A stretch of 63,914 bases of DNA, from positions 1 to 63,914 of the forward strand of contig JAZSQK010000054.1 of assembly GCA_045537915.1 (NCBI GenBank), written 5' to 3'. Numbering within the stretch: the first letter of the stretch is position 1; every line of letters begins with the position of its first letter. A program made the position numbers and the translations under genes. This stretch comes from SFWF01 sp045537915 (GTDB taxonomy: Bacteria; Bacillota; Clostridia; Oscillospirales; Acutalibacteraceae). The notes beneath the pieces were generated by a model. That model searched no databases and was not told the DNA's origin. It saw only the letters and a list, made by a program, of their open reading frames with translations. Below are positions 44,100-53,428 of the stretch, piece after piece.

Positions 44100-44763
44100 T
44101 TGTAGCATCTCCGTTTCCGTTTATTGAAATAGCATCGCCGAGATAGGTTGGCTCTGGCTTTATTATCGATGTAAAGAAATCCTTTACTCTTGCAAGAATT
44201 TCTCTCAAATCACGTATTTCCTGACCGGCATAACTGCGTATATCTGCAGACACTCCGACAGCATCAACGCCAAGATATTCGCATATGAAAAGTGCCCTGT
44301 ACAAGTGGTATTCCTGGGTAACGACAATCATTTTGTCTGCCCCAAAAATCTCTTTGGCTCTATATATGCTTTCATAGGTAGAAAAACCTGCATGATCCAT
44401 AAAAATATCCTGTGATTCGACACCTTTTTCTTCGGCAAATTCTTTCATTACCGAAACCTCATTGTAATCTTCCTGACCGTGATCTCCGCTCATTAAGAGC
44501 TTGGGCGCCGCACCGTTTTCATAAAGAGCAATTCCTGTCAAAAGTCTATCTTCAAGCATATCACTCGGCGTTTTGTTGTTTTTCACACTGCAGCCAAGCA
44601 CCAGTATACAGTCGGCATCCTCAAAAGACAAAGCCGTCTCGGCCGAAACTATTGAATTCTCAGCAGTTAGCTTAACGAAGGCATTTATACCAATAACCGC
44701 AATTGCCGATATCAAAACTATACCGACAAGCACGAAAAATAAAATTTTTAACCTTTTTTTCAT
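44092..44763 (-). CDS. YdcF/SanA-family (DUF218) membrane-anchored protein
   Basis: This 223-residue protein has an N-terminal membrane helix (about 7-30) and the DUF218 core. It contains ADCILVLGCSV, LLMSGDHGQEDYNE, AGFSTYESIYRAKEIFG and VVTQEYHLYRALFI. Members bind a nucleotide-like ligand and affect envelope integrity (SanA raises vancomycin exclusion). It is first in a likely operon with capA and the cyclophilin gene. Confidence 0.88.
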   Translation of the reverse strand: MKKRLKILFFVLVGIVLISAIAVIGINAFVKLTAENSIVSAETALSFEDADCILVLGCSVKNNKTPSDMLEDRLLTGIALYENGAAPKLLMSGDHGQEDYNEVSVMKEFAEEKGVESQDIFMDHAGFSTYESIYRAKEIFGADKMIVVTQEYHLYRALFICEYLGVDAVGVSADIRSYAGQEIRDLREILARVKDFFTSIIKPEPTYLGDAISINGNGDATND

Positions 44764-44779
44764 TTTCTCACCAAAGCAT

Positions 44780-44808
44780 ATTCTAACAGAAAACAGTGCT
44801 TAATTCAA
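44780..44808 (-). promoter_or_regulatory. Promoter of the ydcF-capA-cyclophilin operon
   Basis: TTGAAT (44803-44808), 17 bp, TAGAAT (44780-44785) on the minus strand, directly behind the purL terminator. Confidence 0.65.
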
Positions 44809-44811
44809 GAA

Positions 44812-44845
44812 GAAAAGCATTCGGCATAGAAATACCGAATGCTTT
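44812..44845 (-). terminator. Terminator of the purine operon
   Basis: AAAGCATTCGG and CCGAATGCTTT form an 11-bp stem, followed by TTCTTC on the minus strand. Confidence 0.8.
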
Positions 44846-44849
44846 AATT

Positions 44850-47800
44850 TTATAGACTGAAATATTTAACTGCCGACTCAAACATCTTCATATCGTAATT
44901 GCCGACAACATTCTTGTACAGCCCTGAGCCTGAACGCTCTGAATGACCCATTTTACCAAATACTCTTCCATCAGGAGAAAGAATTCCCTCAATTGCCGCA
45001 GCTGAGTCGTTGGGGTTAAAATGAACATCAGATGTCGGGTTGCCGTCGAGGTCGACATACTGGGTAGCAATCTGTCCGTTAGCGGCCAGTTTTGCTATAA
45101 CATCATCACTTGCCCAGAACTTACCCTCTCCGTGAGAAATGGCAACATCATAAATATCGCCGACATTACAGGCCGAAAGCCAGGGAGAATTTGTTGAAGC
45201 AATTCTTGTGCGAACGATTCTCGACTGATGACGACCAATTGTGTTGAATGTCAAGGTGGGACAGTTTTCATCGGTATCGATTATCTCGCCAAAGGGCACA
45301 AGGCCAAGCTTAATTATAGCCTGGAAGCCGTTACAAATTCCGCACATAAGGCCGTCTCTGTTACGAAGCAACTCATTAACCTGCTCCTTAACTGCTCCGT
45401 TTCTGAAGAAGGCAGTAATAAATTTACCCGAACCATCGGGCTCATCTCCGCCCGAGAAACCTCCGGGAATAAATACCATCTGCGCTTCTTTGAGCTGCTT
45501 TGCAAAATACTCTACCGATTCGGTAATGCCCTGAGAGGTAAGGTTTTTAATAACAATAATTTCAGGCTCTGCCCCTGCTCTAGCCATTGCCTTTGCGGTG
45601 TCATATTCGCAGTTAGTACCGGGGAATACAGGAATAAGCACCCGAGGCTTTGCAACCTTAATTGACGGCGTGAGTACAGACTTTTTATCGTACGAATATG
45701 CCGTAATTTTCCTCTTCTTCTGCTCAATGTTACAGGAATAAACCGGTTCAAGTTTATCCTCATAAACCTTAAGGAGCAGGTCAAGGTCAATAGCCTTATC
45801 ACGATATATAATTACATTTTCAAAAAGGGTTACGCCGAGAGTTTCTCCAACATCTATATCCTCGGTAAGCTCGAGCACAAATGCGCCGTAGTTATATCCA
45901 AAGATATCCTTCATTTCGACCTTTTCATCAAACGCAAAGCCGATAGAATTACCAAAGCTCATCTTCATAACTGCTTCTGCGATTCCGCCATATGTAACGG
46001 TGTATGCCGAAGCGCACTTTCCTGCCGTCACAAGCTCGTGAACCTTGTCAAATACCTGTAGTAGCGACTTTGTAACAGGAAGTCCGTTCTCATCATAGTC
46101 GGGCTTTAAAACCACTATCTTTCGGTCAGCTTCCTTAAACTCGGGAGAAATTATGTTATCAATATTCTCGGTAGTGACCGCAAAGGAAACAAGTGTTGGC
46201 GGAACGTCAATATCCTCAAAGGAGCCGGACATTGAATCCTTGCCTCCGATAGCCGCAATTCCCAAATCAATCTGTGCCTTAAATGCGCCGAGGAGGGCGG
46301 CAAAGGGTTTACCCCAACGCTCCCTTTCTTTACGGGGACGCTCAAAATATTCTTGGAAGGTAAGATATACATCCTCAAACTTTGCGCCTGTAGCAATAAG
46401 CTTTGAAACCGATTCAACAACAGCAAGATATGCGCTGTGATAAGGGCTCTTTTCTGCAATATAAGGGTTGTAGCCCCAGCTCATTAAGGAACAGGTCTTT
46501 GTATCACTTTTTTCAACCGAAACCTTATGAACCATTGCCTGAATGGGCGTCTGCTGATTCTTACCGCCAAAGGGCATAAGCACGGTTCCAGCACCGATAG
46601 TAGAGTCAAAACGCTCGGAAAGTCCCCTCTTTGAACAAACATTGAGGTCAGACGCAAGATTTATATATTCTTCCGCAAAGTCCTCTCCTACCTTTTTATC
46701 ATAGGAGACAGGCTTTGTCGCTGTAACATCTATTGACTTGGGGGCACCGTTGGAATTAAGAAATTCACGAGAAATATCGCAAATAGCCTTTCCATTCCAG
46801 TTCATAACAAGTCTCGGCTCTTCACTAACACGGGCAACCACGGTTGCCTCAAGATTCTCCTTTTCTGCCAACGCTTTGAAAGCATCAACATCCTTTGCCT
46901 CAACAACAACCGCCATTCTCTCCTGAGATTCGCTTATAGCAAGTTCTGTTCCGTCAAGACCTTCATACTTTTTCGGCACTGCATTAAGGTCAATTACAAG
47001 ACCGTCTGCAAGTTCTCCGACAGCAACAGAAACACCGCCTGCGCCGAAGTCGTTACAACGCTTGATAAGACGGGAAGCCTCTGGATTTCTGAACAGTCGC
47101 TGAAGCTTTCTTTCCTCGGGCGCATTACCCTTTTGAACCTCTGCGCCGCAGGACTCAAGTGACTCTAAAGTGTGGGATTTAGACGAGCCGGTTGCTCCTC
47201 CGCAGCCGTCACGACCTGTTCTTCCGCCAAGGAGAATAACGATATCCCCGTCTTCGGGACGCTCTCTGCGCACATTCTCGGCAGGAGCTGCAGCAATTAC
47301 AGCACCAATTTCCATTCTCTTAGCGGCATAACCGTCGTGGAAAAGCTCGTCAACCTGACCTGTTGCAAGACCTATCTGATTTCCGTAGGAGGAATAGCCT
47401 GCTGCAGCAGTAGTAACAATTTTTCTTTGAGGAAGCTTTCCTGCAAGAGTTTCGCTGACAGGCTTAAGGGGGTCTGCCGCACCAGTAACTCGCATAGCGG
47501 CATAAACATAGCTTCTGCCCGAAAGCGGATCTCGGATAGCTCCGCCTATACAGGTAGCGGCACCGCCGAAGGGCTCAATTTCGGTAGGATGATTGTGGGT
47601 TTCATTTTTGAAAAGAAGCAGCCAATCCTGTAATTCTCCCTCTACATCAACCTTAATCTTTACTGTACAAGCATTGATTTCTTCCGATTCGTCCAGTTTT
47701 TCAAGCTTACCCTGACTACGTAAATATTTAGCGGCAAGGGTTCCGATATCCATAAGTGTTACCGGCTTTGTTCTGCCGAGCTTTTTTCTGATTTCAAGAT

Positions 47801-48545
47801 ATTCCTCATAGGTTTTTTGTGTAAGCTCATCATCAAATTTAACATCTTCTATTTTGGTGTTAAATGTAGTGTGACGACAATGGTCAGACCAATAGGTATC
47901 GATCATACGGATCTCGGTAATTGTGGGGTCTCTGTCCTCGGTCTTAAAATAATCCTGACAGAATTTAATATCATCGTTATCCATTGCAAGACCGTATTTT
48001 TTTACAAACTGGGAAAGCCCTTCGTCATCAAGTTCCAAAAATCCGTCAAGGGTTGCGACGGTTGTTGGGAGTTCATAGTTTATTGCCAGAGTTTCACACT
48101 CTTCGAGTGATGCTTCTCTGCTCTCAACGGGGTTGATTACATACTTTTTAACTGCTGTAATATCCTCCTCGGTTAAATTACCGTAAAGAATATAAACCCT
48201 TGCAGTTTTAACAAGCGGTCTTTCACCCTGACTTATAATCTGGATACACTGTGCAGCAGAATCTGCCCTCTGATCAAACTGACCAGGTAGATACTCTGTA
48301 GCAAATAGTACGGCATTATCAGCATCCTCGATAGTTTTTGTAACAATATCGAGCTGCGGTTCACTAAAAACAGTACCAACAGCGTAATCAAAAAGCTCCT
48401 TATCAATGTTTTCAACATCATAACGATTTAAGAGCCTAATTTTATCCAATCCTTTTATCTGAAGAAAGGCACGAAGATCGTTCAGCAGTGATGCCGCTTC
48501 ATTAGCCAGTTCCTCTTTCTTTTCAACATATACACGGTAAACCAT
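44850..48545 (-). CDS. purL: Phosphoribosylformylglycinamidine synthase, single-chain type
   Basis: This 1231-residue protein is the long single-chain form, in contrast to the purL/Q/S set of Bacillus. It has an N-terminal PurS-like region, two AIR-synthase-like halves (YWSDHCRHTTF near 215; NETHNHPTEIEPFGGAATCIGG; DFGAGGVSVAVGELADG) and a C-terminal glutaminase with PGTNCEYD and GLMCGICNGFQ (nucleophile Cys). It turns FGAR into FGAM with glutamine and ATP. It is the last gene of the pur operon, 11 bp after purD. Confidence 0.97.
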   Translation of the reverse strand: MVYRVYVEKKEELANEAASLLNDLRAFLQIKGLDKIRLLNRYDVENIDKELFDYAVGTVFSEPQLDIVTKTIEDADNAVLFATEYLPGQFDQRADSAAQCIQIISQGERPLVKTARVYILYGNLTEEDITAVKKYVINPVESREASLEECETLAINYELPTTVATLDGFLELDDEGLSQFVKKYGLAMDNDDIKFCQDYFKTEDRDPTITEIRMIDTYWSDHCRHTTFNTKIEDVKFDDELTQKTYEEYLEIRKKLGRTKPVTLMDIGTLAAKYLRSQGKLEKLDESEEINACTVKIKVDVEGELQDWLLLFKNETHNHPTEIEPFGGAATCIGGAIRDPLSGRSYVYAAMRVTGAADPLKPVSETLAGKLPQRKIVTTAAAGYSSYGNQIGLATGQVDELFHDGYAAKRMEIGAVIAAAPAENVRRERPEDGDIVILLGGRTGRDGCGGATGSSKSHTLESLESCGAEVQKGNAPEERKLQRLFRNPEASRLIKRCNDFGAGGVSVAVGELADGLVIDLNAVPKKYEGLDGTELAISESQERMAVVVEAKDVDAFKALAEKENLEATVVARVSEEPRLVMNWNGKAICDISREFLNSNGAPKSIDVTATKPVSYDKKVGEDFAEEYINLASDLNVCSKRGLSERFDSTIGAGTVLMPFGGKNQQTPIQAMVHKVSVEKSDTKTCSLMSWGYNPYIAEKSPYHSAYLAVVESVSKLIATGAKFEDVYLTFQEYFERPRKERERWGKPFAALLGAFKAQIDLGIAAIGGKDSMSGSFEDIDVPPTLVSFAVTTENIDNIISPEFKEADRKIVVLKPDYDENGLPVTKSLLQVFDKVHELVTAGKCASAYTVTYGGIAEAVMKMSFGNSIGFAFDEKVEMKDIFGYNYGAFVLELTEDIDVGETLGVTLFENVIIYRDKAIDLDLLLKVYEDKLEPVYSCNIEQKKRKITAYSYDKKSVLTPSIKVAKPRVLIPVFPGTNCEYDTAKAMARAGAEPEIIVIKNLTSQGITESVEYFAKQLKEAQMVFIPGGFSGGDEPDGSGKFITAFFRNGAVKEQVNELLRNRDGLMCGICNGFQAIIKLGLVPFGEIIDTDENCPTLTFNTIGRHQSRIVRTRIASTNSPWLSACNVGDIYDVAISHGEGKFWASDDVIAKLAANGQIATQYVDLDGNPTSDVHFNPNDSAAAIEGILSPDGRVFGKMGHSERSGSGLYKNVVGNYDMKMFESAVKYFSL

Positions 48546-48556
48546 TATTTATCCCC

Positions 48557-49822
48557 TTACTGTAAAGCCTTTAGGGCTCTTTGCCCGATATCACGGCGGT
48601 AATAAGCGTTATCAAAGCCGACATTTTCAATTTCAGCATATGTCTTGTCTATGGCATCCTTTAAAGTAACTGCCGTACAGACAACTCCAAGTACTCTGCC
48701 GCCGGCAGTAACCGTTTTGTCGTCCTTAAGCTTTGCTCCTGCGACATATACTTCAGCCTTGCATGACTCATCAATTTTGATTTCAAAGCCGGTATCATAC
48801 TTTCCTGGATAGCCCTTTGAAGCCATTACGACGCAACAAGCTGCACCGTCTGAAAACTCAACATCTACCTCTCCGAGTCTTTCCTCACTGACCGCCTTCA
48901 TTATTGTAAAGAGATCAGTTTTTAAAAGCGGAAGAACAACCTGAGTTTCGGGGTCTCCAAAACGGCAATTATATTCAATTACCTTTGGACCGTTCGGGGT
49001 AAGCATAAGGCCAAAATAGAGACAACCCTTAAAGGTCCTTCCCTCATTATTCATAGCATTCATTGTTGGAATAAAGATTTTATCCATACACTCTTTTGCA
49101 ATATCTTTTGTATAGTAGGGATTGGGCGCAATAGTACCCATTCCGCCTGTATTAAGTCCCTCATCGTTGTCGAGAGCTCGTTTATGGTCCATAGAAGAAA
49201 CCATCGGAACGAGGGTTTTGCCGTCAGTAAATGATAAAACAGAAACCTCGGGGCCTGTTAAAAACTCCTCAATAACTATATTGCTTCCTGATTCTCCAAA
49301 AACCTTATCGCCCATAATACTCTTTACTGCGTAGTAGGCTTCATCTCTTGTAAAGCAGATGAGAACTCCCTTTCCGAGCGCCAGTCCGTCAGCTTTTACT
49401 ACGGTCGGGATTGGCGCAGTCTTAAGGTACTCAAGGGCAGAATTCATATCTGAAAACACTTCATATTCAGCGGTGGGAATACCGTACTTTTTCATAAGGT
49501 TTTTTGAAAAGACCTTACTTCCTTCAATAATTGCTGCCTTTGCATCTGGTCCAAAGCAAGGAACGCCGATTTTATTAAGGGCATCAACAGCTCCGAGAAC
49601 AAGGGGATCGTCGGGAGCGACTACAGCAAAATCGATATTATTTTCAGCGGCAAATCTAACAATACCGTCAATATCCTTTGCGCCGATATCTATACACTCT
49701 GCATCCGCTCTCATACCAGCGTTACCGGGAAGGGCGTAAATCTTTTCAATTTCCTTGTTTTCTTTTAATTTTTTTATGATGGCATGCTCTCTTCCGCCGC
49801 CACCTACAACCATTATTTTCAA
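48557..49822 (-). CDS. purD: Phosphoribosylamine--glycine ligase
   Basis: This 421-residue ATP-grasp enzyme begins MVVGGGGREHAIIKKL and has KNLMKKYGIPTAEYEVF, VVKADGLALGKGV and NEGLNTGGMGTIAPNP. It joins glycine to phosphoribosylamine. It lies 18 bp after the AICAR transformylase gene and 11 bp before purL. Confidence 0.97.
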   Translation of the reverse strand: MKIMVVGGGGREHAIIKKLKENKEIEKIYALPGNAGMRADAECIDIGAKDIDGIVRFAAENNIDFAVVAPDDPLVLGAVDALNKIGVPCFGPDAKAAIIEGSKVFSKNLMKKYGIPTAEYEVFSDMNSALEYLKTAPIPTVVKADGLALGKGVLICFTRDEAYYAVKSIMGDKVFGESGSNIVIEEFLTGPEVSVLSFTDGKTLVPMVSSMDHKRALDNDEGLNTGGMGTIAPNPYYTKDIAKECMDKIFIPTMNAMNNEGRTFKGCLYFGLMLTPNGPKVIEYNCRFGDPETQVVLPLLKTDLFTIMKAVSEERLGEVDVEFSDGAACCVVMASKGYPGKYDTGFEIKIDESCKAEVYVAGAKLKDDKTVTAGGRVLGVVCTAVTLKDAIDKTYAEIENVGFDNAYYRRDIGQRALKALQ

Positions 49823-49840
49823 AATATCAAACCCTTTTTA

Positions 49841-51025
49841 TTAGTGATGGAAAAGACGCATTCCTGTGAAGGCCATCGACATTCCGTATTTATTACAGCA
49901 CTCAACAACGACATCATCTCTTATAGAGCCGCCGGGTTCAGCGATATAGGAAACGCCGCTTTTCTTTGCTCTTTCGATATTGTCATCGAAGGGGAAGAAT
50001 GCATCTGAGCCGAGAGATACTCCTGTAATTGTATCAAGATAGGCTCTCTGCTCTGCCATTGTGAAAGGCTGGGGCTGTTTAGTAAAATATTTTTGCCAAT
50101 TTCCGTCAGCGCAGACATCCTCTTCGTTCTGATTGATATATCCGTCAATAACATTATCTCTGTCAGGTCTGCCAAGGGTATCCTTAAAAGGAAGATTTAA
50201 TACCTTATCGTGCTGACGTAACTGCCAGGTATCCGCCTTTGAACCAGCGAGACGGGTACAGTGAACCCTGGACTGCTGACCGGCACCTACGCCAATAGCT
50301 TGTCCGTCAACAGCGTAGCACACAGAATTTGACTGGGTATATTTAAGGGTTATAAGCGCAATTATTAGGTCACGCACAGCGCTTTCGGGCATATTTTTGT
50401 TCTCTGTAACAATATTTGAAAGAAGCTCACGATTAATCTTAAACTCATTTCTTCCCTGTTCAAAGGTAATACCGTAAACCTGCTTATGCTCAATCTGGTC
50501 GGGAACATAATCTGGGTCGATTTTAACTATATTGTATGTTCCTTTTCTCTTGGATTTTAAAATCTCGAGCGCCTCAGGCTCATAGCCGGGAGCGATAACG
50601 CCGTCCGAAACCTCTCTTTTAATAAGATTTGCAGTAGCAACATCACAAACATCAGAAAGAGCTACCCAATCTCCGAAAGAACACATACGGTCTGTGCCTC
50701 TCGCTCTCGCATAAGCACAGGCAAGAGGAGATTCGTCAAGGCCTTCAATATCATCAACAAAACAAGCCTTTTTAAGTCTGTCTGAAAGGGGCAATCCGAT
50801 AGCCGCAGAGGTAGGGCTGACATGCTTAAAGGAGGTAACTGCAGGCATTCCAAGGGCTTCTTTCAGTTCCTTTACAAGCTGCCAGGAGTTAAAAGCATCA
50901 AGGAAGTTAATAAAACCGGGTCTGCCATTTAAAATTTCTATCGGAAGCTCACTGCCGTCGTGCATAAAAATCTTTGCAGGTTTCTGATTAGGGTTGCAGC
51001 CGTATTTAAGTTCAAATTCTTTCAT
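49841..51025 (-). CDS. purH: AICAR transformylase, stand-alone (PurH C-terminal type)
   Basis: This 394-residue protein begins FELKYGCNPNQKPAK and has VTSFKHVSPTSAAIG (the Lys-His catalytic pair), SFGDWVALSDVCD, GVGAGQQSRVHC and DAFFPFDDNI. These are all features of the formyltransferase half of bifunctional PurH. The IMP cyclohydrolase half is absent; that step is supplied by the purO gene directly upstream. It formylates AICAR with 10-formyl-THF to FAICAR. Confidence 0.95.
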   Translation of the reverse strand: MKEFELKYGCNPNQKPAKIFMHDGSELPIEILNGRPGFINFLDAFNSWQLVKELKEALGMPAVTSFKHVSPTSAAIGLPLSDRLKKACFVDDIEGLDESPLACAYARARGTDRMCSFGDWVALSDVCDVATANLIKREVSDGVIAPGYEPEALEILKSKRKGTYNIVKIDPDYVPDQIEHKQVYGITFEQGRNEFKINRELLSNIVTENKNMPESAVRDLIIALITLKYTQSNSVCYAVDGQAIGVGAGQQSRVHCTRLAGSKADTWQLRQHDKVLNLPFKDTLGRPDRDNVIDGYINQNEEDVCADGNWQKYFTKQPQPFTMAEQRAYLDTITGVSLGSDAFFPFDDNIERAKKSGVSYIAEPGGSIRDDVVVECCNKYGMSMAFTGMRLFHH

Positions 51026-51039
51026 TATCTTATCCCCTC

Positions 51040-51756
51040 TTACTTATTCTTGTTAACAATTCTTGTCTCGGTCTCACCTGACTCAATATCAATATATCTT
51101 ACAAATAGAGAAACCTTGTTATCTTCATTAAGATTTGTCCAGATAAGATCAGTTAGCTCGTCAATGCTGACATCGGGAAGCTCAAGAGTTTTAGGCTCTC
51201 CCTCAAAGGACGGAAGCGGATTTCCGTCGCAGTTATAGGTATGAATGAATTTTGCTCTTGCAGGAAGCGGATTTGAATAAGCGTATGTAAATCTTTCACA
51301 GGAAGAGTCATCTCCCTCTGCGCTCTTCAGAATAGACATTGCAAAATTCATTCCGTCGGCTTCTCTGCGGATAATACCTGAAATGCGAGGTGTAAAGTTC
51401 GGACAGTCATCCTCAAACTCACGTGTGCGAAGAGCCTGTTCAAAGGTCATCTGCTTGTCCATAAGATTATAAATTGTGTCTGTCTGATCGCCGTTTGTAA
51501 CAATGGTCTTATTACCGAGTACACGAACGGGATAATAAATTATAAGATGAGGATCGGTCATCTTCGACTCGTCGTATGCCTTGGTACGCATAGCATCGCC
51601 CTCTGCTACGAATATACGGTTGCGGCTATTCTCACTTCTGCCCATAATAAAATAGGCGGCTACTGCCTTTTTAGAGTCAGCACTCTTTCCGATTATAATT
51701 CCTCTGCCGTGATAGCTGAGGGAGTTAAGTTCGTTTGCAATAGTTGAAATTTTCAT
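51040..51756 (-). CDS. purO: IMP cyclohydrolase, archaeal (PurO) type
   Basis: This 238-residue protein has YHGRGIIIGKS (about 14-24), AAYFIMGRSENSRNRIF, LIIYYPVRVLGN, TNGDQTDTIY and PNFTPRISGI. These are motifs of PurO, the enzyme first known from methanogens. It closes the ring of FAICAR to IMP. It is 14 bp upstream of the stand-alone AICAR transformylase gene and directly adjacent to purN, so the last two steps of the pathway are done by two separate proteins. Confidence 0.93.
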   Translation of the reverse strand: MKISTIANELNSLSYHGRGIIIGKSADSKKAVAAYFIMGRSENSRNRIFVAEGDAMRTKAYDESKMTDPHLIIYYPVRVLGNKTIVTNGDQTDTIYNLMDKQMTFEQALRTREFEDDCPNFTPRISGIIRREADGMNFAMSILKSAEGDDSSCERFTYAYSNPLPARAKFIHTYNCDGNPLPSFEGEPKTLELPDVSIDELTDLIWTNLNEDNKVSLFVRYIDIESGETETRIVNKNK

Positions 51757-52365
51757 TTATTTTTCCTTACCTTTTAAAATTTCTTCACATACCTTTTCAC
51801 AGGCTTCGGGAAGAATTATCCATTCGGCCTGTTCCATAACTCTTTTCTGTAAAATCTCGGGTGTATCTCCTTCTTCTATGGCAACCGCCTTTTGAAGAAT
51901 TATCTTGCCGCCGTCGGGAATCTCATTAACAAAATGCACTGTGGCTCCCGTTACCTTAACCCCGTAGGAAAGCGCCGCTTCGTGAACCTTGAGCCCATAA
52001 AAACCCTCTCCGCAGAACGACGGAATGAGCGAGGGATGAACATTTAGTATGCGGTTTTCAAAGCTTTTTGTGAATTTTTCGCTCAGAATACACATAAAAC
52101 CTGCAAGTATTATAACCTCTATACCCTCATTTTCCAGTATTTCTATAAGCTGCTCCTCAAAAAAAGGATTGCCCTTCTTTTCAACAACTGCTGTCTTTAT
52201 GTTGGCATTCTCCGCTCTTGTTAGGGCATAAGCGCAGGGTTTGTTCGAAATCACAAGTTTGATGCTGCCGCTTTTGATTATTCCGCTTTTCTCAGCATCG
52301 ATTAAGGCCTGTAAATTGGTTCCTCCGCCCGATACCAGAACGGCAATAGAGATTTTATCTCTCAC
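51757..52365 (-). CDS. purN: Phosphoribosylglycinamide formyltransferase
   Basis: This 202-residue protein begins ISIAVLVSGGGTNLQALID and has ILAGFMCILSEKF, NVHPSLIPSFCG, YGVKVTGATVHFVNE and DGGKII. The catalytic Asn, His and Asp are present. It transfers formyl from 10-formyl-THF to GAR. It lies 14 bp after purM and abuts purO. Confidence 0.97.
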   Translation of the reverse strand: MRDKISIAVLVSGGGTNLQALIDAEKSGIIKSGSIKLVISNKPCAYALTRAENANIKTAVVEKKGNPFFEEQLIEILENEGIEVIILAGFMCILSEKFTKSFENRILNVHPSLIPSFCGEGFYGLKVHEAALSYGVKVTGATVHFVNEIPDGGKIILQKAVAIEEGDTPEILQKRVMEQAEWIILPEACEKVCEEILKGKEK

Positions 52366-52379
52366 TGTAACACCACCGA

Positions 52380-53423
52380 TTACTCAATTATTACGCCCTC
52401 ATCGGACTTAACTACTTCGCCAAGCAGATATGCGGTTTCTCCATTATCATTAAGGATTCTAATTGCCTTATCTGCATCACTTTTAGATACCACTATGCTC
52501 ATACCAACACCCATATTAAAGGTATTGAACATATCTCGTTCAGGAATGTTACCAACCTTTGCTATAAGGTCAAATATCGGTAAAACCCTTACGTCAGATC
52601 TTTTTATTCTGGCAGAATAACCCTTGGGTAAACTTCTCGGGATATTCTCATAAAAGCCTCCGCCTGTGATATGTGAAATTGCCTTGACCTTTACCTCTGC
52701 CATAAGCGCAAGGGTCGATTTAACATAAATTTTAGTAGGAGTGAGCAAGGTTTCTCCAAGGCTTTTTCCACCAAGCTCCTCAGTATATGCAGACAGGTCA
52801 GCCGACTCGATATCAAACACCTTGCGAACAAGAGAAAATCCGTTAGAATGAACACCTGTAGAAGCAAGAGCGATAATTGCATCGCCTTCTTCGACAGAGG
52901 AATTGTCAAGAATCTTTGATTTATCTACAACTCCTGTGCAATAACCGGCAAGATCATAGTCTTCTTCCGGCATTAATCCGGGATGCTCGGCAGTTTCACC
53001 GCCGATAAGGGCGCAACCTGCCTGTACGCAGCCTTCAGCGACTCCGCCGACAATATCAGCTATTTTCTCAGGAATATTCTTGCCGCAAGCAATATAATCA
53101 AGGAAAAAGAGTGGTTTTGCTCCGCAACAAATAATGTCATTTACACACATTGCGACACAGTCGACACCAATAGTATCGTGCTTATCAAGCAGCATAGCAA
53201 GTTTGATCTTTGTGCCGACACCGTCTGTTCCCGCAACAAGCACAGGTTCAGAAATTCCATCTAAATTTAATCCAAAACAACCGCCAAAGCCGCCGACATC
53301 GTCCAGACAGTCCTCATTCTTTGTTCGGTTAATATGTTTCTTCATAAGTTCAACCGACTTGTATCCGGCTATAATATCAACTCCTGCAGCAGCGTAGCTG
53401 TCAGACCTTGATTTGTTATGCAT
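52380..53423 (-). CDS. purM: Phosphoribosylformylglycinamidine cyclo-ligase
   Basis: This protein of about 347 residues begins SDSYAAAGVDIIAGYKSVELMKKHI in two parts. It has GGFGGCFGL, VAGTDGVGTKIKLA, CVNDIICCGAKPLFFLDYIA and GGETAEHPG. It converts FGAM to AIR. The start was set at the ATG at 53423 behind AAGGAA; an upstream-extended frame reaches into purF. It lies 5 bp after purF. Confidence 0.97.
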   Translation of the reverse strand: MHNKSRSDSYAAAGVDIIAGYKSVELMKKHINRTKNEDCLDDVGGFGGCFGLNLDGISEPVLVAGTDGVGTKIKLAMLLDKHDTIGVDCVAMCVNDIICCGAKPLFFLDYIACGKNIPEKIADIVGGVAEGCVQAGCALIGGETAEHPGLMPEEDYDLAGYCTGVVDKSKILDNSSVEEGDAIIALASTGVHSNGFSLVRKVFDIESADLSAYTEELGGKSLGETLLTPTKIYVKSTLALMAEVKVKAISHITGGGFYENIPRSLPKGYSARIKRSDVRVLPIFDLIAKVGNIPERDMFNTFNMGVGMSIVVSKSDADKAIRILNDNGETAYLLGEVVKSDEGVIIE

Positions 53424-53428
53424 AATTT

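Noticed and set aside
45228..47633. Several plus-strand open frames of 60-150 codons opposite purL, and similar ones opposite hppA and murC.
   Set aside because: They lie antisense to strongly conserved genes, lack ribosome sites, and their sequences are shadows of the real codons.
49841..51025. Stand-alone AICAR transformylase read as a truncated purH pseudogene.
   Set aside because: It is complete for its domain, has a good start and the missing step is encoded by the adjacent purO.
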